Below are positions 24,361 to 33,190 of a stretch of DNA of 64,000 nt, piece by piece. This stretch comes from Deminuibacter soli. Its GTDB lineage: Bacteria; Bacteroidota; Bacteroidia; Chitinophagales; Chitinophagaceae. Each line of letters opens with the position of its first letter. Within the stretch, counting starts at the first letter, position 1. A program made the position numbers and the translations under genes. Under the pieces are notes generated by a model. The model ran no database searches. It was not told the origin of the DNA and saw only the letters and a program-made list of their open reading frames with translations. The stretch spans positions 186,001-250,000 of the forward strand of contig NZ_QTJU01000002.1 of the NCBI RefSeq assembly GCF_003412455.1, in the 5' to 3' direction.

Positions 24361-25905
24361 ATGAAAAAACAGTTGATTCCGGCGCTGCTTGTATGGTTGC
24401 TGCCTGTTGCCGGCTACGCACAACAAACGGCTTTGGCGCAGCCTGCTGCTGAGAAAATATTGGCATTGCCTGCAACACCCGTGGCGGATAAAGATGCCTG
24501 CGACCTGATATTGCAGGGTATGGAAGCATGGTGGTATGCAACCGGCGACGGCAGGTATTACCAATATATAGAAAAAACAGTTGACGCTTTTGTAAACGGC
24601 AATACAACTGCCGGCTTACCCGGCCGGGCAGCGCTTACTTTATACAACGTTACCGGGAAAATAAAATACTATAACGCAGCACGCGCCCGGCGCATGCAAA
24701 CCGGTAACGCCTGGCAGCAGCAGGCCTTTGTTGCAGCTTACAGTAACCCTTTTCACCAGGATACCGCATTTGACGGCATTGGCCGGAGTTTGCTGCAAAA
24801 CAGCAAAACCGTAACCCGCCTGCGCAATACCAGTGATGCCGCCCGTTATGGTGCGGTATTGATTGATGTGCTGGAGCAGTTTCCCGGGCAAAACGCACAA
24901 CGTGCAGCCCTGCTGCAACTGCTGAAGCAAACTGCCGCATTATGGTCTGCAACCCGCTTTACAGCGGGTAGCTGTGCCTTGCAGGTGTATATGCTGGCCA
25001 AAGGCGTGCGGCTTGGTTTGCTGCCCCAATCGTACCTGGTTACCGCGCAGCAATATGGAGCGGCAATAGCCGGGCAAACGCCCGGTGGTGATGATAACAC
25101 AAAAGCTTTCGCACTGGGCGCTTACCTGCTGGCAGGCACTGAACTGGAGCTGGCCGCTGTTCCCAAAACAGGTAGCAACAAAACCATACTGCTCGACAGT
25201 TACTTTAACAACGAACACCGCAACGATACCACAGGCGCCAATACTTCCTTCCACTATAAATGGGAGGAGATGGACAATAACGGCTTTTATGCCTGGGGAA
25301 ATATCTTCCGCGCAACAGGCGCCCAAACCCATACCCTGTATATTTCACCCGATGCGGCAACACTCCAGCAGGCTGATGTGTACATCATTGTTGATCCTGA
25401 TACCAAAGCAGAATCACCCATGCCCAATTACATGACCCCCGAAGCTGCACAGCATATTTATGACTGGGTAAACAAGGGCGGTGTACTGGTGATGATGATG
25501 AACGATTCGGCCAATACCGAATTTGATCATTTCAATATACTCAGCGAAAAATTCGGTATCCATTTTAATAAAGACGTTCGCAATAAAGTTGCGGGCAGGC
25601 AGTACGAAACCGGCCAGATGGACATACCGCAGGGTGACAGCATTTTCACCACTGCCCGCAGAATTTATATGAAAGAGATCTGCACCCAAACACTGCAGCC
25701 GCCTGCCAAAGCGCATTTTACCCGGCAGGGCGATGTGCTGGTATCAGTGGCCAAGGTAGGTAAGGGTACTGTATTCGCGGTAGATGATCCCTGGTTGTAC
25801 AACGAGTATACCGATGGCCGCAATGCCGCTGCAGATGCAGATAATTTTAAGGCAGCACAGGATCTTGCCCGCTGGCTGCTGCAACAGGTACCTGCTTCAA
25901 AATAA
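24361..25905 (+). CDS. GH88/GH105-related protein with C-terminal DUF4350-like domain, secreted
   Basis: A 514-residue protein with a signal peptide (KKQLIPALLVWLLPVAGYAQ). The C-terminal ~240 residues (LLDSYFNNEHR, YKWEEMDNNGFYAWGNIF, VYIIVDPDT, VNKGGVLVMMMND, GKGTVFAVDDPWLYNEY) match the glutamine-amidotransferase-like DUF4350 module often fused to GH105 unsaturated rhamnogalacturonyl hydrolases. The N-terminal ~270 residues are helical and GH105-like but shorter than a full (alpha/alpha)6 barrel, so activity is uncertain. As first gene of the uronate cluster it would act on pectin-derived oligosaccharides outside the cytoplasm. Confidence 0.65.
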   Translation: MKKQLIPALLVWLLPVAGYAQQTALAQPAAEKILALPATPVADKDACDLILQGMEAWWYATGDGRYYQYIEKTVDAFVNGNTTAGLPGRAALTLYNVTGKIKYYNAARARRMQTGNAWQQQAFVAAYSNPFHQDTAFDGIGRSLLQNSKTVTRLRNTSDAARYGAVLIDVLEQFPGQNAQRAALLQLLKQTAALWSATRFTAGSCALQVYMLAKGVRLGLLPQSYLVTAQQYGAAIAGQTPGGDDNTKAFALGAYLLAGTELELAAVPKTGSNKTILLDSYFNNEHRNDTTGANTSFHYKWEEMDNNGFYAWGNIFRATGAQTHTLYISPDAATLQQADVYIIVDPDTKAESPMPNYMTPEAAQHIYDWVNKGGVLVMMMNDSANTEFDHFNILSEKFGIHFNKDVRNKVAGRQYETGQMDIPQGDSIFTTARRIYMKEICTQTLQPPAKAHFTRQGDVLVSVAKVGKGTVFAVDDPWLYNEYTDGRNAAADADNFKAAQDLARWLLQQVPASK

Positions 25906-25955
25906 CTGGTACCGGTAAGCGTTAACCAAGCAAATATTCAGAACACACAGCATAT

Positions 25956-27425
25956 ATGATTTTATCAAAGGCAAATATCCCGGCAATACACCCACAGGCA
26001 AAACTGCGGGTGCCGGCCGGCAATATATTCGAACTCCCGGAAAAAGTGATCCAGTTTGGAACAGGTGTGTTGCTGCGTGGGTTACCCGATTATTTTATTG
26101 ACAAGGCAAACAGCCAGGGTGTATTCAACGGCAGAATTGTTGTCATCAAATCAACCGGCGGCGATGCCAATGCATTTGATGAACAGGATGGGTTGTTTAC
26201 GCATTGTGTGAAAGGGATTGCGGCAGGGCAACTGGTAGAAGAAACCATTGTCAATGCCGCCATCAGCCGCGTGTTATCTGCCAATGATGAATGGGAGGCT
26301 GTACTGGCCTGCGCAGAAAACCCGGCATTGGATATCATCATCAGCAATACCACGGAAGTGGGTATTACACTGGTAAAAGAACAAATCAATACAGGCGTGC
26401 CGTCTTCTTATCCCGGCAAGCTACTGGCTTTCTTATACCGCCGTTACCAATGGTGTAAAGGTGATGCTGCCGGCGGACTGGTGATTATTCCCACGGAACT
26501 GATCAGTGACAACGGTAAAAAGCTGCTAGCCATTTTACTGGAACTGGCGGCATTCGATAACCTGGATGCAGCGTTTGTGCAATGGCTGCAGCAGGCGAAT
26601 GATTTTTGCAGTTCACTGGTAGACCGCATTGTGCCCGGTAAACTCCCTGCTGCAGCGCAGGCTGCACTGGAAGCCGCGCTGGGTTATACCGATGCGCTCA
26701 CCATTATGAGTGAGTGCTACAGTCTGTGGGCCATTGAAACCAGCAATGAACAAACAAAAGCGAAACTGAGCTTTTCGCAAACAGACAAGGGTGTGGTGCT
26801 GGCGCCTGATATTACGAAGTTCAAGGAATTGAAACTGCGCCTACTGAACGGGACGCATACTTACTCCTGCGGGCTGGCTATTGCAGCCGGTTTTGCCACG
26901 GTAAAAGAGGCATTGGCTAACGATACCTTCTGCACCTATATCAGGCAGCTGATGTTGCAGGAAATAGCGCCTGCCATTACAGGCAATGTTATTACGGCAG
27001 CAGATGCCGAAGCTTTTGCCCTGCAGGTGATAGACCGCTTTAAAAACCCGCATATAGAACACCAATGGAAAAGCATTACCATGCAATACACTTCTAAGAT
27101 GGTGTTGCGCAATGTGCCGCTGCTGCAATGGTATTATGAAAAACAACAGGGTGTGCCACAGCATATGGCCCTGGGTTTTGCTGCTTACCTGCTGTTGCTG
27201 CGCGGTGACGCAGGCTTTACCCTGAACGATGATAAAGCCGCCGTGCTGCAGCAAAAATGGCAGCGCAACCCCGCATTGGCGGCGTTGGCGCAGGATGTAT
27301 TAAGTGACGTAACTTTATGGGGTGCAAACCTCGCATCACTGGCCGGTTTTGCCGATGCAGTAACGCAGTTTATGCAACAGTTGCAGCAACAACCTGCCCT
27401 GGAGGTGATGGCACAATTACAGTAA
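25956..27425 (+). CDS. uxaB: Tagaturonate reductase
   Basis: A 489-residue mannitol-dehydrogenase-family enzyme. It begins with the NAD-binding region VIQFGTGVLLRGLPDYFIDKAN, then TEVGITL, and has the helical C-terminal segment KLRLLNGTHTYSCGLAIAAG (K-x-x-x-x-N-G-x-H) seen in the family. It reduces D-tagaturonate to D-altronate with NADH. It is followed by the altronate dehydratase (15-bp gap) and uronate isomerase, giving the isomerase-reductase-dehydratase series from galacturonate to KDG. Confidence 0.9.
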   Translation: MILSKANIPAIHPQAKLRVPAGNIFELPEKVIQFGTGVLLRGLPDYFIDKANSQGVFNGRIVVIKSTGGDANAFDEQDGLFTHCVKGIAAGQLVEETIVNAAISRVLSANDEWEAVLACAENPALDIIISNTTEVGITLVKEQINTGVPSSYPGKLLAFLYRRYQWCKGDAAGGLVIIPTELISDNGKKLLAILLELAAFDNLDAAFVQWLQQANDFCSSLVDRIVPGKLPAAAQAALEAALGYTDALTIMSECYSLWAIETSNEQTKAKLSFSQTDKGVVLAPDITKFKELKLRLLNGTHTYSCGLAIAAGFATVKEALANDTFCTYIRQLMLQEIAPAITGNVITAADAEAFALQVIDRFKNPHIEHQWKSITMQYTSKMVLRNVPLLQWYYEKQQGVPQHMALGFAAYLLLLRGDAGFTLNDDKAAVLQQKWQRNPALAALAQDVLSDVTLWGANLASLAGFADAVTQFMQQLQQQPALEVMAQLQ

Positions 27426-27440
27426 AAGCGGAGTTGTGAT

Positions 27441-29096
27441 ATGAAGCAGTTAGTTTTAAAAGTACATCCTTTAGATAATGTGATTGTTGCCCTGGCTGAT
27501 TTGCCCAAAGAACAGCCGGTACAATGGAACGGATCGGTGTATCACTTAACGGAGACTATCCCGGCCAAACATAAATTTACTACCACCGATTTACAGGAGG
27601 GCGATCCCGTAACCATGTACGGCGTGCTGGTTGGTAAGGCACGGCATTTTATTGCTGCCGGCTCCCGCATCAGCACCGAAAACCTGAAACATGCGGCCAG
27701 TCCTTACCAACTGGGCGAACGCAAAACCAGCTGGCATATACCCGCAACAGGCCACTGGCAGCAACGCACCTTTAATGGGTACCATCGCAGCGATGGCAGC
27801 GTAGGTACCGCCAACTACTGGCTGGTAATACCGATGGTGTTTTGCGAAAACAGGAATGTAGAGGTATTGCGTGAGGCTTTGCAGGATGACCTGGGTTATG
27901 GCCGCCCGCGCAAATACCAGGGGCTGGCCAAAGAACTTGTATCGCTGTACCGCGCGGGTAAAACAGCAGAAGCTATTCTTGGAACAGACCTGCAACAGTT
28001 ACCCGGTAGCGGCACTGCGGCAGAACGGCTCTTCCCGAATATTGATGGGGTGAAATTTTTACTGCACGATGGCGGTTGCGGCGGCACCAGGCAGGATGCA
28101 CAGGCTTTGTGCGGACTGCTTGCCGGTTATATTACGCATTCCAATGTGGCAGGCGCTACCATACTAAGCCTGGGTTGCCAGAATGCACAGGTGTCGATGC
28201 TGCAGGAAGAGATTAACAAACGCGATGCAAATTTCAGCAAGCCGCTATTTATACTGGAACAACAGAAAATTGGCCTCGAAACCGACCTGGTGGCTGCTGC
28301 CATTAAACAGACTTTTGCAGGGCTGGTACAGGCTAATCAGCAGGAAAGAAGTGCGGCCCCGTTAAGCAAACTGGTGATAGGTCTCGAATGCGGCGGTTCA
28401 GACGGGTTCTCCGGCATCTCAGCCAACCCGGCCATTGGTTATACATCCGATTTGCTGGTGGCGCTCGGCGGCTCGGTTATCTTGTCTGAATTTCCGGAAT
28501 TGTGCGGGGTGGAGCAGGAGCTGAGCGATCGCTGCAATACAGAAGATACAGCTACGCGTTTTATACAACTCATGCGCAGTTATAACGAACGCGCAACTGC
28601 GGTAGGCTCTGGCTTTGATATGAACCCATCACCCGGCAATATCAAAGACGGTTTAATTACCGATGCCATTAAATCTGCCGGTGCAGCCAAAAAAGGCGGC
28701 ACTTCCCCGGTAACAGCCGTGCTGGACTACCCGGAGAAAGTAACACAGCCAGGTTTAAACCTGTTGTGCACACCCGGCAATGATGTGGAATCAACCACAG
28801 CAGAAGTAGCCGCAGGCGCCAACATTGTATTGTTTACCACGGGACTGGGAACGCCTACAGGCAACCCCATTGCACCGGTGATCAAACTTGCCAGCAATAC
28901 CGCCCTTGCCCGCCGCATGCCCGATATTATTGACATCAATACCGGTACCATTATCGATGGTGATGAAACCATTGAACAGGCCGGCGAGCGCATACTGGAT
29001 TATGTGATAAAAGTCGCCAGTGGCGAAACCACTGTTGCCGCTGTTAAACACGGGCAGGATGATTTTATCGTATGGAAGCGGGGAGTGTCCTTGTAG
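27441..29096 (+). CDS. uxaA: Altronate dehydratase (possible second role on L-fuconate)
   Basis: A 551-residue UxaA-family enzyme. An N-terminal SAF-like domain (residues about 1-100) is joined to the catalytic part with GYHRSDGSVGTANY, HDGGCGGTRQDAQALCGLL, LGLECGGSDGFSGI-like GLECGGSDGFSGI and NPSPGNIKDG. It dehydrates D-altronate to 2-keto-3-deoxy-D-gluconate using a divalent metal. It lies between uxaB and uxaC. Because the fucose cluster has no dehydratase, and a UxaA-type enzyme has been proposed for fuconate in Campylobacter, it might serve both pathways; this is inference. Confidence 0.9.
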   Translation: MKQLVLKVHPLDNVIVALADLPKEQPVQWNGSVYHLTETIPAKHKFTTTDLQEGDPVTMYGVLVGKARHFIAAGSRISTENLKHAASPYQLGERKTSWHIPATGHWQQRTFNGYHRSDGSVGTANYWLVIPMVFCENRNVEVLREALQDDLGYGRPRKYQGLAKELVSLYRAGKTAEAILGTDLQQLPGSGTAAERLFPNIDGVKFLLHDGGCGGTRQDAQALCGLLAGYITHSNVAGATILSLGCQNAQVSMLQEEINKRDANFSKPLFILEQQKIGLETDLVAAAIKQTFAGLVQANQQERSAAPLSKLVIGLECGGSDGFSGISANPAIGYTSDLLVALGGSVILSEFPELCGVEQELSDRCNTEDTATRFIQLMRSYNERATAVGSGFDMNPSPGNIKDGLITDAIKSAGAAKKGGTSPVTAVLDYPEKVTQPGLNLLCTPGNDVESTTAEVAAGANIVLFTTGLGTPTGNPIAPVIKLASNTALARRMPDIIDINTGTIIDGDETIEQAGERILDYVIKVASGETTVAAVKHGQDDFIVWKRGVSL

Positions 29097-29123
29097 CTTC
29101 TTTAAACCTACAATCAAGCTAAA

Positions 29124-30563
29124 ATGAAACCATTTTTAGACGAACATTTTCTATTGAAAAACACCACCGCGCAGCGGTTATACCATGAGTACGCGAAGGA
29201 CATGCCCATTATCGATTACCATTGCCATCTGCCCCAGGCGCAGATTGCAGCAGATAAACGTTTTGACAACTTAACACAGATATGGTTATACGGCGATCAT
29301 TATAAATGGCGCGCCATGCGTACCAATGGTGTGGATGAAAGCTATTGCACCGGCAACCAGCCTGATTACGACAAGTTCTTGCAGTGGGCCAAAACTGTTC
29401 CATACACCATGCGTAACCCGCTGTACCATTGGACGCACCTGGAATTGCAGCGCTACTTTGATGTATACGATATATTGAACGAACACTCTGCCAAAGCCAT
29501 CTATGATCACTGCGGCAAGCTGTTGCAAACGGATAATTATTCCGTACGCAATCTCCTCCGCAAAATGAATGTGGCCATGGTTTGCACTACCGATGATCCG
29601 GCAGATGACCTGGCTGATCACCAGCTGCTGAAAAAAGAAGGCTTTGAAATACCCGTGCTGCCTGCGTTCAGGCCCGATCAGGCGATGAATGCAGACAATC
29701 CCGCGAACTTTAAAAAGTATGTGCAGCGTATTGAGCAGGCTGCGAATGTATCAGTTACCAGCTTTAACGATTATATTACTGCATTGAAATCGCGCCACGA
29801 CTTCTTTGCCAGCATCGGCTGCGGTGTATCTGATCATGGACTGGAAGAACTGTATGCAGAAGACTATACCGAATCACTTATCAGCAATCTGTTTGATAAA
29901 CTGATGGCCGGTAAACAGCTGGATGAAAAAGAACTGCGCCAGTTTAAATCTGCCATGCTGGTATACTTTGCTGAATGGGATTGGGAAAAAGGCTGGGTGC
30001 AGCAGTTTCATGTGGGGGCATTGCGCAACAACAATACCCGTTTGCTGCAACAGCTGGGGCCTGATACGGGCTGGGATTCTATCGGTGATTTTCAGCAGGC
30101 ACGCAACCTGTCTAAATTCCTGGGCAGACTTGATCACAACAACAAACTCGCGAAAACCATTTTATACAACCTGAACCCGGCAGACAATGAGATGATTGCT
30201 GCCATGACAGGAAATTTCAACGATGGTTCTGTGGCAGGCAAAATACAGTTTGGCTCTGCCTGGTGGTTCCTTGATCAGAAGGATGGCATGATCAAACAAA
30301 TGAACGCCTTGTCTAACATGGGATTGATCAGCCGCTTTGTGGGTATGCTTACTGATTCGCGCAGCTTTTTATCGTTCCCGCGCCATGAATATTTCAGGCG
30401 TATCCTGTGCAACCTGTTTGGTGAAGAAGTTGAGAATGGCGAACTGCCCAACGATGTGCGCTGGATAGGTAAAATGATACAGGACATCTGTTACTACAAT
30501 GCCCGCAACTACTTTAACTGGCAGCACCTGGGTGCACCGGCGTTTAAGGAAATATTGGTATAA
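29124..30563 (+). CDS. uxaC: Uronate (glucuronate/galacturonate) isomerase
   Basis: A 479-residue amidohydrolase-superfamily isomerase. The N-terminal metal site IIDYHCHLPQAQIAADKRF, the segment LYGDHYKWRAMRTNGV and the C-terminal MLTDSRSFLSFPRHEYFRRI are diagnostic. It converts D-galacturonate to D-tagaturonate and D-glucuronate to D-fructuronate. Only the tagaturonate reductase (UxaB) is present in this window. The next gene begins after a 120-bp spacer with its own promoter and operator candidate. Confidence 0.95.
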   Translation: MKPFLDEHFLLKNTTAQRLYHEYAKDMPIIDYHCHLPQAQIAADKRFDNLTQIWLYGDHYKWRAMRTNGVDESYCTGNQPDYDKFLQWAKTVPYTMRNPLYHWTHLELQRYFDVYDILNEHSAKAIYDHCGKLLQTDNYSVRNLLRKMNVAMVCTTDDPADDLADHQLLKKEGFEIPVLPAFRPDQAMNADNPANFKKYVQRIEQAANVSVTSFNDYITALKSRHDFFASIGCGVSDHGLEELYAEDYTESLISNLFDKLMAGKQLDEKELRQFKSAMLVYFAEWDWEKGWVQQFHVGALRNNNTRLLQQLGPDTGWDSIGDFQQARNLSKFLGRLDHNNKLAKTILYNLNPADNEMIAAMTGNFNDGSVAGKIQFGSAWWFLDQKDGMIKQMNALSNMGLISRFVGMLTDSRSFLSFPRHEYFRRILCNLFGEEVENGELPNDVRWIGKMIQDICYYNARNYFNWQHLGAPAFKEILV

Positions 30564-30632
30564 AACCGCGATTGCGCTTGCAGTTTGGTGGAAATATCAT
30601 GGAATGCTAATAACTGGCATCCCGTACACAAC

Positions 30633-30668
30633 GTGTTAACCATTAAATTTGTAGAGATTAGTTAACAC
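30633..30668 (+). promoter_or_regulatory. Promoter with flanking 8-bp inverted repeats upstream of gapN
   Basis: TAAATTTG at 30644-30651 is an exact TAnnTTTG box. It is bracketed by GTGTTAAC (30633-30640) and its exact complement GTTAACAC (30661-30668). A dimeric regulator bound there would cover the promoter. The transcript would start about 28 bases before the ATG at 30684. The -33 region is weak. Confidence 0.5.
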
Positions 30669-30683
30669 CATGAAACATGAATT

Positions 30684-32324
30684 ATGAGCACAAGCACTAA
30701 TGTAACAGCAGATGCGCTGCGGGCTAAGTTTGTGAAGGAAGCAGATATTCCTGCTGAATATAGACTAAGCGAACCGCTGCATCAGAAAGAATACCTCACC
30801 AATGGTGAAATGAAAACATGGGCCGGCGCTACCAACCCTGTTTATTCACCGGTTTGTGTGGTAACACCGGATGGGCTGCAACGACAGCTGATTGGTTCTT
30901 ACCCTGTATGTACAGAGAAAGAAGCAATGGAAGCGCTGAATGCAGCAGTGGCCGCATACGACAATGGGCGCGGTGAGTGGCCTACCATGAGCGTAGCCAA
31001 CCGTATTGCGTGTGTTGAGCGCTTTACGCAGAAAATGATTGAACAGCGTGATGTTGTTGTAAAGCTGATTATGTGGGAGATTGGCAAGTCTGCCGCTGAT
31101 TCTGCAAAAGAATTTGACAGAACGGTTGAGTATATCTACGCCACCATTGATGCACTGAAAGATATAGACCGTCAATCATCCCGTTTTGAAATAGAGCAGG
31201 GCATTATTGCACAGGTTCGCCGCTCACCGCTGGGTGTGGTGCTGTGTATGGGCCCGTTTAACTACCCGCTCAACGAAACATTCACCACGCTGATACCCGC
31301 AATTATCATGGGTAATACACTGCTGTTTAAACCTCCGAAACATGGTACCCTGTTGCACTATCCTTTGCTGCAGGCGTTTAAAGAATGTTTTCCACGTGGT
31401 GTGGTGAATACCATCTACGGCCGTGGCAACAGCATTATCCCGGGCTTAATGCAATCAGGCAAAATTGATGTGCTTACGCTCATCGGTTCAAGCAAGGTGG
31501 CGAATGAATTAAAGAAGCTGCACCCTAAAGTCAACAGGCTGCGCGCCATACTGGGGCTCGATGCCAAGAACGCCGCTATTGTTACACCCAAGGCCGATAT
31601 TAAACTGGCTGTACAGGAAACTGTGCTTGGCGCATTGTCTTTTAACGGGCAGCGTTGTACGGCACTCAAAATAATTTTTGTACACCACAGTGTTGCCAGC
31701 AGCTTTATACAGCAGCTGAATGAGGCGGTGAACAAACTGCAGTTTGGTATGCCCTGGGAAAAAGGCGTGAACATTACGCCATTGCCGGAGCCGAACAAAC
31801 CAGCCTACCTGAAAGATTGCATTGATGATGCCATTGAACATGGTGCCAAGGTAATGAATGAAGGCGGTGGTGCATCAGCTGAATCGTTTGTATTCCCGGC
31901 TGTGTTGTATCCTGTGAATGCTAAAATGAAGCTGTACCGCGAAGAACAGTTTGGTCCCATTATACCGGTAGTGCCTTATTACAGTCTCGAAGAACCGGTG
32001 CAGTACCTGATTGAAAGTACACATGGTCAGCAGATCAGTATTTTCAGCAACGACCAGGAAGAAGTGGCCTCACTCATTGATCCGCTGGTAAACCAGGTAA
32101 GCAGGGTGAACATCAACTGCCAGTGCCAGCGCGGTCCGGATGTGTTTCCGTTTACCGGCCGCAAAGACAGTGCAGAAGGTACTTTGTCTGTTGTAGATGC
32201 ACTGCGTTCTTTCTCTATCCGTTCACTGGTGGCAACCAAGTTAACCGATGACAACAAACACCTCATCAATGGTATTGTAAGTCATGAGTACTCGAATTTC
32301 TTAAGTACGAAATACATTTTCTAA
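30684..32324 (+). CDS. gapN: Aldehyde dehydrogenase, GapN-like (NADP-dependent glyceraldehyde-3-phosphate dehydrogenase)
   Basis: A 546-residue ALDH. Recognisable parts are GPFNYPLNETFTTLIPAIIMGN, the nucleotide-binding LIGSSKVANELKK and the catalytic Cys in SFNGQRCTALK. The long N-terminus and NCQCQRGPD near the end are typical of the non-phosphorylating GAPDH branch. It would turn glyceraldehyde-3-phosphate from KDPG cleavage into 3-phosphoglycerate and yield NADPH. Oxidation of another aldehyde in the uronate or fucose routes (for example lactaldehyde) cannot be excluded. Confidence 0.8.
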   Translation: MSTSTNVTADALRAKFVKEADIPAEYRLSEPLHQKEYLTNGEMKTWAGATNPVYSPVCVVTPDGLQRQLIGSYPVCTEKEAMEALNAAVAAYDNGRGEWPTMSVANRIACVERFTQKMIEQRDVVVKLIMWEIGKSAADSAKEFDRTVEYIYATIDALKDIDRQSSRFEIEQGIIAQVRRSPLGVVLCMGPFNYPLNETFTTLIPAIIMGNTLLFKPPKHGTLLHYPLLQAFKECFPRGVVNTIYGRGNSIIPGLMQSGKIDVLTLIGSSKVANELKKLHPKVNRLRAILGLDAKNAAIVTPKADIKLAVQETVLGALSFNGQRCTALKIIFVHHSVASSFIQQLNEAVNKLQFGMPWEKGVNITPLPEPNKPAYLKDCIDDAIEHGAKVMNEGGGASAESFVFPAVLYPVNAKMKLYREEQFGPIIPVVPYYSLEEPVQYLIESTHGQQISIFSNDQEEVASLIDPLVNQVSRVNINCQCQRGPDVFPFTGRKDSAEGTLSVVDALRSFSIRSLVATKLTDDNKHLINGIVSHEYSNFLSTKYIF

Positions 32325-32334
32325 ATAACCAGCC

Positions 32335-32365
32335 AAAGCTGTGTGCTGTAACGGCACACAGCTTT
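32335..32365 (+). other. Strong hairpin between gapN and kduD
   Basis: Perfect 12-bp arms AAAGCTGTGTGC (32335-32346) and GCACACAGCTTT (32354-32365) with a seven-base loop. The tail TTTACGG is not a full T-tract, so it may act as an attenuator or as mRNA 3'-end protection inside an operon instead of a full stop. Confidence 0.65.
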
Positions 32366-32381
32366 ACGGTAAGCTTGCAAC

Positions 32382-33146
32382 ATGAAAAATTTATTCGATC
32401 TGTCAGGTAAAACAGCACTGGTTACAGGCGGCAACAAGGGCATTGGTAAAGGCATGGCGCTTGGGTTGGCTGAAGCGGGCGCCGATATCATCGTTGTTTC
32501 CGGCTCAGTAGCACTGCAGGGAAGTGAAGTGGAAAAAGAAGTCACAGCGTTAGGCCGTAAGTTCAAAGCCTACCAGGCAGATTTATCTGACAGGGAAAAA
32601 TTACATGCTTTTATTGCACAGGTTACGGCAGACTATCCTGTGATTGATATCCTGGTAAATAATGCAGGTGCCATTATGCGCAAGCCTGCTGCCGAACATC
32701 CCGATGAATATTGGGATAAAGTACTCTCCATTAATCTTGATGCGCCTTTTATACTTGCACGCGAACTGGGCAAACGCATGATTGCACAGGGCAGCGGCAA
32801 AATCATATTCACGTGTTCCTTGCTTAGTTTCCAGGGTGGCATTAATGTGCCCGGCTATGCTGCCAGCAAGGGCGCATTGGCAAGCCTGGTAAAAGCGCTG
32901 GCCAATGAATGGGCATCAAAAGGTGTAAATGTCAATGGCATTGCTCCCGGTTATATCGCTACCGATAACACTGAGGCATTGCGCAACGATGAAAACCGCA
33001 GCAAATCCATCCTCGACCGCATACCGGCAGGCCGCTGGGGCGAACCGGAAGACTTTAAAGGGCCTACCGTATTCCTCGCCTCTGAAGCAGCCGGCTATGT
33101 AAACGGAACAATTTTAACGGTTGACGGCGGATGGATGGGAAGATAA
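32382..33146 (+). CDS. kduD: 2-dehydro-3-deoxy-D-gluconate 5-dehydrogenase
   Basis: A 254-residue short-chain dehydrogenase with TGGNKGIGKGMALGLAEAGA at residues about 13-32, NNAGAIMRKPAAEH, Ser of FTCSLLSFQGG, Y-x-x-x-K in YAASKGA and IAPGYIATDNTEALR. These fit KduD, which reduces 2,5-diketo-3-deoxygluconate (DKII) to KDG. Its end overlaps the KduI open frame but not the chosen KduI start (45 bp gap). KduI next door makes its substrate. Confidence 0.92.
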   Translation: MKNLFDLSGKTALVTGGNKGIGKGMALGLAEAGADIIVVSGSVALQGSEVEKEVTALGRKFKAYQADLSDREKLHAFIAQVTADYPVIDILVNNAGAIMRKPAAEHPDEYWDKVLSINLDAPFILARELGKRMIAQGSGKIIFTCSLLSFQGGINVPGYAASKGALASLVKALANEWASKGVNVNGIAPGYIATDNTEALRNDENRSKSILDRIPAGRWGEPEDFKGPTVFLASEAAGYVNGTILTVDGGWMGR

Positions 33147-33190
33147 CGTGGCAGCCATTGAACCATCAAGCCATAAAACTATCCTTTAAG

